DNA from: Blautia glucerasea
GTDB lineage: Bacteria > Bacillota > Clostridia > Lachnospirales > Lachnospiraceae
DNA length: 64,000 bases
Assembly: GCF_020537505.1 (NCBI RefSeq)
Contig: NZ_JAJBMO010000001.1
Coordinates: 124,001 to 188,000, forward strand
Direction of reading: 5' to 3'
A program made the translations under genes and the position numbers. The notes under the pieces were generated by a model. That model had not been told where the DNA came from and did not search any database. It saw only the letters and a list, made by a program, of their open reading frames with translations. This document shows, piece after piece, positions 59,758-64,000 of this stretch (the stretch's first letter is position 1; the number at the start of each line of letters is the position of its first letter).

Positions 59758-61571
59758 ACCTGCAGTCTAAGTTTACCCTGGTACTTCTTTTGATCGTGGC
59801 GATTCCTGCAATTGCCATTATCTTCTTTTTCTATGGAAGGGCCTATGACATGGTGGTTTCCTACACCATCCGCCAGGAGCAGGACCGGTCTGCAGAAACA
59901 GCCCCGCTGATTGAGGAATCCATTCAGAAGATCCTGGATGTAAGTGATGAGATTTCTTCCCTGGATTTTTACCAGACACTTTTTAAGAATGCCATAACCG
60001 GATCCTTCACAGATCTGGCAGATTCCCAGGATGCAGCATCTTTTTCCCGGAAAATAGATCAGCTGATCGACGATACGCCTGTCACCAATGTCAAAATTTA
60101 TCTGGAGGTGCCAAAGGATTCGCCTTCGGATATGAATGCACTGCTTGATTCCGAAGATCTGAAGGATACCTTTCTTCCCCTAAGCCAGGTGCGGGGAACC
60201 TACTGGTACGGTATTTTCCGTGGAAGCCGCGTTTCCCAGCTTTTTTGTCCTTCCTTCTATCTTGGTACCAGGGAGCAGAAGGCATACGGGGATCAGGCCT
60301 ACATTACCCACGCCTCTGTAATCTATGACAGCGGAACTTATGATGCTTACATGGCAGTTTATTATTCCGGAGATGATTTTCAGCAGATCTTATCCGGAAA
60401 TCTGACTTTGGACGGCAGTGTTTCCTACATTATGAATGAACGAAATAACCTGGTGTCCGCTTCCAGTAATTCCCTTGCAGGAATTTACTGGCTGGATTAT
60501 GACAAGATTATGGAATCCTACATGTCTTCCAACAGTTTTGTGGAGCAGGATATTCTGGGACAGACTGTTTACGTTGGATTCTACCGGATCAAACAGCCTG
60601 GCTGGTTTATGGTGACGGTCCTGCCCTCCCGGCCTTTGATCACACAGAGTAATATTCTGGTACTACAGTTTTTGTCCATTTATATTGCAGTTCTGGTGCT
60701 TGCCTTTTTGCTTGCCAGCACTTTGTCAAAGTCCATTACAGGGCGAATTTCCTCCGTCATCAGCCAGATGCGGACAGTGCGTCATGGCCCGCCGGTTCCT
60801 ATGGACAGCCCAAGTGCCCACGATGAAATCGGTGATCTTATCGACACTTACAACTATATGACAAGGAAAATGAACCAGCTGATGGAAAAACAGGCCCAGG
60901 CTGCAGAGGATCTGCGCATTGCAGAGTTCAATTCCCTTCAAGCCCAGATCAATCCTCATTTTCTTTATAATACCATGGATATGATCAACTGGATGGCCCA
61001 GCAGGGCCGTACTTCCGAGGTATGCAACGCTGTGCAGAGCCTCTCCCGCTTTTACAAGCTGACGCTTAGCCGTAAAAAGGGAATCAGCACTATTGCCAAG
61101 GAGGAAGAGCATGTTTCTATTTATGTTCATCTGCAAAACATGCGCTACCATGACAGTATTTCTTTTATCTCCGACATCCCGGACGAGCTGATGGAATACC
61201 AGATTCCCAAGCTGACTCTGCAGCCAGTTGTAGAGAATTCTGTTCTCCACGGCATTCTGGAAAAGCCATCTAAGTCTGGAACCATTGTACTTACCGGATG
61301 GATGGAGGATGGGGATATTGTGCTTCTGATTTCCGATGACGGAGTTGGAATTGCACCAGATAAGCTGCCCGTGATTCTTTCCGGAGAGGGAACCAGTATT
61401 TCAGGTGGAACCAATATTGCCATTTATAATACCCACAGAAGACTTCAGGTACTTTATGGAGCGAATTATGGGTTGACTTATTCCAGTGATGTAGGGAAAG
61501 GAACCGAGGTACAGATTCGGATTCCAGCGAAGAGGGATGAAACCTCTGGCGAAACGCCAAAGCCCCTGTAA
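59724..61571 (+). CDS. Sensor histidine kinase, YesM type
   Basis: A 615-residue membrane kinase. TM1 (about 17-38), an extracellular sensor domain (about 40-310), TM2 (about 310-335), a HAMP linker (ISSVISQMRTVRHGPPVP), then a His_kinase domain with phospho-acceptor H412 in QAQINPHFLYNTMDMI, and an HATPase-c domain with N-box LQPVVENSVLHGI and G-boxes DDGVGIAP and GGTNIAIYNTHRRL. The usable start is TTG 59724 (11 bases after AAGGAG) or ATG 59730; neither has ideal spacing. It senses an extracellular sugar or binding-protein complex and pairs with the YesN-type regulator. Confidence 0.94.
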   Translation: MRMFKQWYQDLNLQSKFTLVLLLIVAIPAIAIIFFFYGRAYDMVVSYTIRQEQDRSAETAPLIEESIQKILDVSDEISSLDFYQTLFKNAITGSFTDLADSQDAASFSRKIDQLIDDTPVTNVKIYLEVPKDSPSDMNALLDSEDLKDTFLPLSQVRGTYWYGIFRGSRVSQLFCPSFYLGTREQKAYGDQAYITHASVIYDSGTYDAYMAVYYSGDDFQQILSGNLTLDGSVSYIMNERNNLVSASSNSLAGIYWLDYDKIMESYMSSNSFVEQDILGQTVYVGFYRIKQPGWFMVTVLPSRPLITQSNILVLQFLSIYIAVLVLAFLLASTLSKSITGRISSVISQMRTVRHGPPVPMDSPSAHDEIGDLIDTYNYMTRKMNQLMEKQAQAAEDLRIAEFNSLQAQINPHFLYNTMDMINWMAQQGRTSEVCNAVQSLSRFYKLTLSRKKGISTIAKEEEHVSIYVHLQNMRYHDSISFISDIPDELMEYQIPKLTLQPVVENSVLHGILEKPSKSGTIVLTGWMEDGDIVLLISDDGVGIAPDKLPVILSGEGTSISGGTNIAIYNTHRRLQVLYGANYGLTYSSDVGKGTEVQIRIPAKRDETSGETPKPL

Positions 61572-61583
61572 ACTGATGTTTTC

Positions 61584-61613
61584 AGCACCGTCTTACGCAG
61601 GCGGTGCTTTTTG
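61584..61613 (+). terminator. Terminator of the two-component operon
   Basis: AGCACCG pairs with CGGTGCT, followed by TTTTTG, 13 bp after the kinase stop. Confidence 0.85.
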
Positions 61614-61637
61614 TATGGAATTTCACAGAAGATAACA

Positions 61638-61665
61638 AACGGGAGAGTCCGCAGGCTCTCCCGTT
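61638..61665 (-). terminator. Hairpin after the isomerase gene
   Basis: AACGGGAGAG and CTCTCCCGTT form a perfect 10-bp inverted repeat with an 8-nt loop. The T-run on the minus strand is poor, so this may be a weak terminator or 3' stabiliser. Confidence 0.55.
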
Positions 61666-61737
61666 CATTGAATATGAATATGTGCACAAAACCATATAGA
61701 TGGTCTTATTATTGCTATTGTTTACACAGCGCGAAAA

Positions 61738-63156
61738 TTATCTGGTCACGATATCAACCGGTACGTTGAAGATCTTAGCAACCTTCAGGATTGTATCAAT
61801 ATGTCTGCCTGTTGCAGCTGCCATATGATGAGTCGGGCCAGCTTCGCTCCAGCGGTTTACAAACTCTCTTGCGCCACATGTAAAACGAGTTCTCATGTTA
61901 GTATCTCCAAAGGAAAGGATTGGTCCTTCCTCGTTGATTCCTTCAGCAACAACGAATTTGAAGCGTCCGTCGCCATCCTGTGTGATTGCAAGATAGGTAA
62001 CCGGACCTGTGTATGGATAGAACTGAGTCAGATATCCACCGCCTGTTTTGCCATGGAACACTGGTACGATCTTCATAGTAGGTTTCTTATCAGAAATATC
62101 AGCATCACCACTTCCGGAATGACCGATAATGCAGATGTCATCATTGAAATCAATGGAATACATCTCGGAAAGCTGGCCTGTACCGGAAATCGTCTTCAGA
62201 ATACTCATTGCCATAGCAACTTTCATGTCACCCTCAACTGCACATGCAGTACCCTGTTTGATCAGCATGGAGAATGCCGGAATCAGCATGCTGTCAAGGA
62301 CACCAGCCTTGCCCTGTGCAAATCCGTCATAATGGGAAGCGATCATTCCAAGATGCTCGTCCTTTACCCATTTCTCAAATGCTACAACATATTTTGCCAT
62401 ATCCCATACTTTCTCGATTGTTCCGCCGCCTTCGATATCAAAGGTATCCAGAATATCCTGAGCTTTTGCACGGATCGCGTCCTCATCTGTGATGTCATCA
62501 GCGATCGCCCACATTTTCTCCCAGTCAAACTGTTTGGTATAAAGGAACATTCTGTTATACAGGTTGGTCTCATCAATGTAAAGGTCCATCATACCAGGAT
62601 AAGGTCTTCCGATCTGTGCAATGTTTGTGTCACGGAATCTTCTTCTAACCTGAGCTGCTTTACACCAGTCCTCAATCTCAGCCTGAACGCCTGGATCTCC
62701 GCCTTCTACAACACCTGTGATAACAGCGTGTCTCTTGCCAGCTCTCTCAAGGTCTGCAACAGCTTCTCCAACAGCACCGCAGGCATAGCCTTCGCCAAGC
62801 CATGTAGCAATGTCTGTGTGATCGTAGTCCAGAGCTTTCAGTTTCTGAACGTTTACCAGAACAACCGGAACATCAAGGTCACGGATTGCAGGAAGCATAT
62901 TGTAGGATGTAGCATAGGTTAACATCTGAAGGAAAACAAGATCTACGTCTGCTGCACGGAATTTATCTCCTGCAACCATAGACTGCTCTTTTGTTGTTAC
63001 CATTCCTCCGTCGATGATCTCTACGGTATCCGGAATTGTTTTCTTGAATGCCTCGTACTGAGCCTCAAACTCTGGCACCAGTGACGGGAACTGAGGCAGA
63101 TATGCGCCTAAAGCAATCGAAAATACACCAACCTTTGCTTTTGTGTTTACTAACAT
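61738..63156 (-). CDS. L-fucose/L-arabinose isomerase family protein
   Basis: A 472-residue enzyme of the FucI/AraA superfamily (COG2407-like), shorter than classical FucI (about 590). N-terminal KVGVFSIALGAYLPQFPSLV, a central VITGVVEGGDPGVQAEIEDW and C-terminal segments GHSGSGDADIS, FHGKTGGGYLTQFYPYTGPV and the final GPTHHMAAATGRHIDTIL, with His residues likely involved in metal binding. It follows a partial rhamnulokinase on the same strand, 171 bp upstream. An aldose-ketose isomerase for rhamnose, fucose or arabinose is likely; no canonical RhaA is present in the window. The start ATG 63156 has CAGGAGG upstream. Confidence 0.88.
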   Translation of the reverse strand: MLVNTKAKVGVFSIALGAYLPQFPSLVPEFEAQYEAFKKTIPDTVEIIDGGMVTTKEQSMVAGDKFRAADVDLVFLQMLTYATSYNMLPAIRDLDVPVVLVNVQKLKALDYDHTDIATWLGEGYACGAVGEAVADLERAGKRHAVITGVVEGGDPGVQAEIEDWCKAAQVRRRFRDTNIAQIGRPYPGMMDLYIDETNLYNRMFLYTKQFDWEKMWAIADDITDEDAIRAKAQDILDTFDIEGGGTIEKVWDMAKYVVAFEKWVKDEHLGMIASHYDGFAQGKAGVLDSMLIPAFSMLIKQGTACAVEGDMKVAMAMSILKTISGTGQLSEMYSIDFNDDICIIGHSGSGDADISDKKPTMKIVPVFHGKTGGGYLTQFYPYTGPVTYLAITQDGDGRFKFVVAEGINEEGPILSFGDTNMRTRFTCGAREFVNRWSEAGPTHHMAAATGRHIDTILKVAKIFNVPVDIVTR

Positions 63157-63327
63157 AGTAGTACCTCCTGTTTAATTTGATATATTATGCATCTGTGATT
63201 CAGGCTGCAAACATAACGCTTATTGCTCATAGGTTCAGAAACAATCTGTTTGCCCATATGCCGCAGCTTCATAACCTCAAATGCCATTATACAAATGATC
63301 GTATATCCCGGCTGTTTTAACTTTTCA

Positions 63328-64000
63328 TTAAGCCTGATATACCTTAATTCCAAAGGACTCATGAATGGTAGTACGAGCCTCTTCGATTGATTTAAACTCT
63401 TCTGCTTTTAACATCTGAGCAGTAATATTACCGATTGCAGTTGCCTCTCCAGGGCCTGCATGAACCTCTTTGCCTGTTGCTTTTGCAGTCAGCTCATTAA
63501 GATAGCCCGCATTGGAGCCGCCGCCAACTACATGAATACGGCTGAAGGTTCTTCCTGTCATCTCTTCCAGTTCCTTTGCTGTCTTTGCATAGCACTCAGC
63601 AAGACTGGTATAAATAACAGTAGCAATTTCTCCTAAAGTTTCCGGAACCTTCTGTCCGGTTCTTCTGCAGTAATCCTTAACCTCTTCGATCATGCTTTCC
63701 GGAGAAAGGAAGCACTCATCATTTGCATCTACTCTGGATGGGAAATCTTTCGCTTCCTCTGCCATCTGACAGATTTCTGCAAATCCATATTTATCATCAT
63801 ATTCATGACGAACAGACTGGATCATCCAAAGTCCCATGATATTCTTCAGATAACGGAATCTTCCTGCATAACCACCTTCATTTGTAAAGTTCATCTCACA
63901 GCTCTTCTTGGAGCAGTCAGCTTTTTCTCTTTCAATTCCCATCAGTGACCATGTTCCGGAGCTGATATAAATAAAATCGTCGTCGTTTGCAGGAACCGCA
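63328..64000 (-). CDS. rhaB: Rhamnulokinase, 3' part (partial)
   Basis: The C-terminal 223 residues of a FGGY-family carbohydrate kinase; the 5' end is beyond the right edge. Strong rhamnulokinase signatures are FIYISSGTWSLMGIE, NFTNEGGYAGRFRYLKNIMG and IHVVGGGSNAGYLNELTAKA (the ATP-binding GGGS). The frame is open across the window end (the codons before 63942 continue without a stop), so this is one longer gene, not a gene that starts at 63942. It phosphorylates L-rhamnulose at C1. The 171-bp spacer before the isomerase has no terminator, so they are probably one operon. Confidence 0.9.
   Translation of the reverse strand, partial: AVPANDDDFIYISSGTWSLMGIEREKADCSKKSCEMNFTNEGGYAGRFRYLKNIMGLWMIQSVRHEYDDKYGFAEICQMAEEAKDFPSRVDANDECFLSPESMIEEVKDYCRRTGQKVPETLGEIATVIYTSLAECYAKTAKELEEMTGRTFSRIHVVGGGSNAGYLNELTAKATGKEVHAGPGEATAIGNITAQMLKAEEFKSIEEARTTIHESFGIKVYQA

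Noticed and set aside
61801..62922. 373-codon plus-strand open frame opposite the isomerase
   Set aside because: Antisense shadow with Cys/Ser-rich sequence; the isomerase frame is clearly coding.
1..64000. CRISPR array, prophage or IS transposase
   Set aside because: No regularly spaced direct repeats, no phage structural genes, no DDE or serine recombinase gene. The repeats found are single palindromic elements.

Overview
The window looks like chromosome of a Gram-positive, low-to-mid GC gut Lachnospiraceae bacterium, probably Blautia or a close relative. The evidence is the gene content (heterodimeric ABC exporter, HrcA/CIRCE-controlled clpB, DUF4250 and DUF3783 proteins, YesM/YesN two-component pair, AGCS symporter under a glycine riboswitch, carboxyspermidine-type polyamine operon), SD-rich starts and TTGACA/TATAAT promoters. 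The genus is inferred from gene content only. There are no rRNA, tRNA, CRISPR, phage or transposase genes. Most genes lie on the minus strand.

Layout, left to right. 1-3.3 kb: one half of a multidrug ABC exporter behind a MarR repressor, then a DUF4250 gene. 3.3-9.2 kb: clpB with a CIRCE promoter, a cytidylate-kinase-like protein, a MATE exporter preceded by two related terminator hairpins, and a CarD-like regulator with a small partner protein. 9.4-15.2 kb: a polyamine operon speA-speE-speB-CASDH-nspC (arginine to agmatine, putrescine and spermidine). 15.4-15.8 kb: an unassigned structured ncRNA with its own strong promoter and terminator. 16-17.5 kb: a riboswitch-controlled alanine/glycine symporter. 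17.8-22.1 kb: pstSCAB-phoU with PHO-box-like repeats. 22.3-23.5 kb: a small alarmone synthetase and a small membrane protein. 23.8-31.3 kb: an oligopeptide ABC transporter whose OppC subunit carries a large repeat-containing insertion. 31.5-35.2 kb: a membrane protein, a PepF-type peptidase and an exported trigger-factor-like lipoprotein. 35.4-40.6 kb: a nucleoside-type ABC transporter (nupNOPQ-like). 40.8-52.4 kb: two AraC regulators around a galactoside locus (SBP-MalF-MalG, GH2 and GH42 beta-galactosidases). 53-64 kb: a rhamnose-type sugar ABC transporter, a divergent YesN/YesM two-component system, a FucI-family isomerase and a partial rhamnulokinase.

The window reads as nutrient capture (peptides, phosphate, nucleosides, galactosides, deoxyhexose, small amino acids) plus stress and polyamine functions. 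Regulation looks RNA-rich: many operons have intercistronic stem-loops that separate an abundant binding-protein message from its permease genes. Non-coding DNA also holds three dispersed palindromic repeat families, one of which leaves end fragments on both sides of speA plus the ncRNA. The items most worth following up are the ncRNA at 15.4-15.8 kb, the paired hairpins before the MATE gene, the OppC insertion, and the observation that all five complete solute-binding proteins here lack a lipobox.
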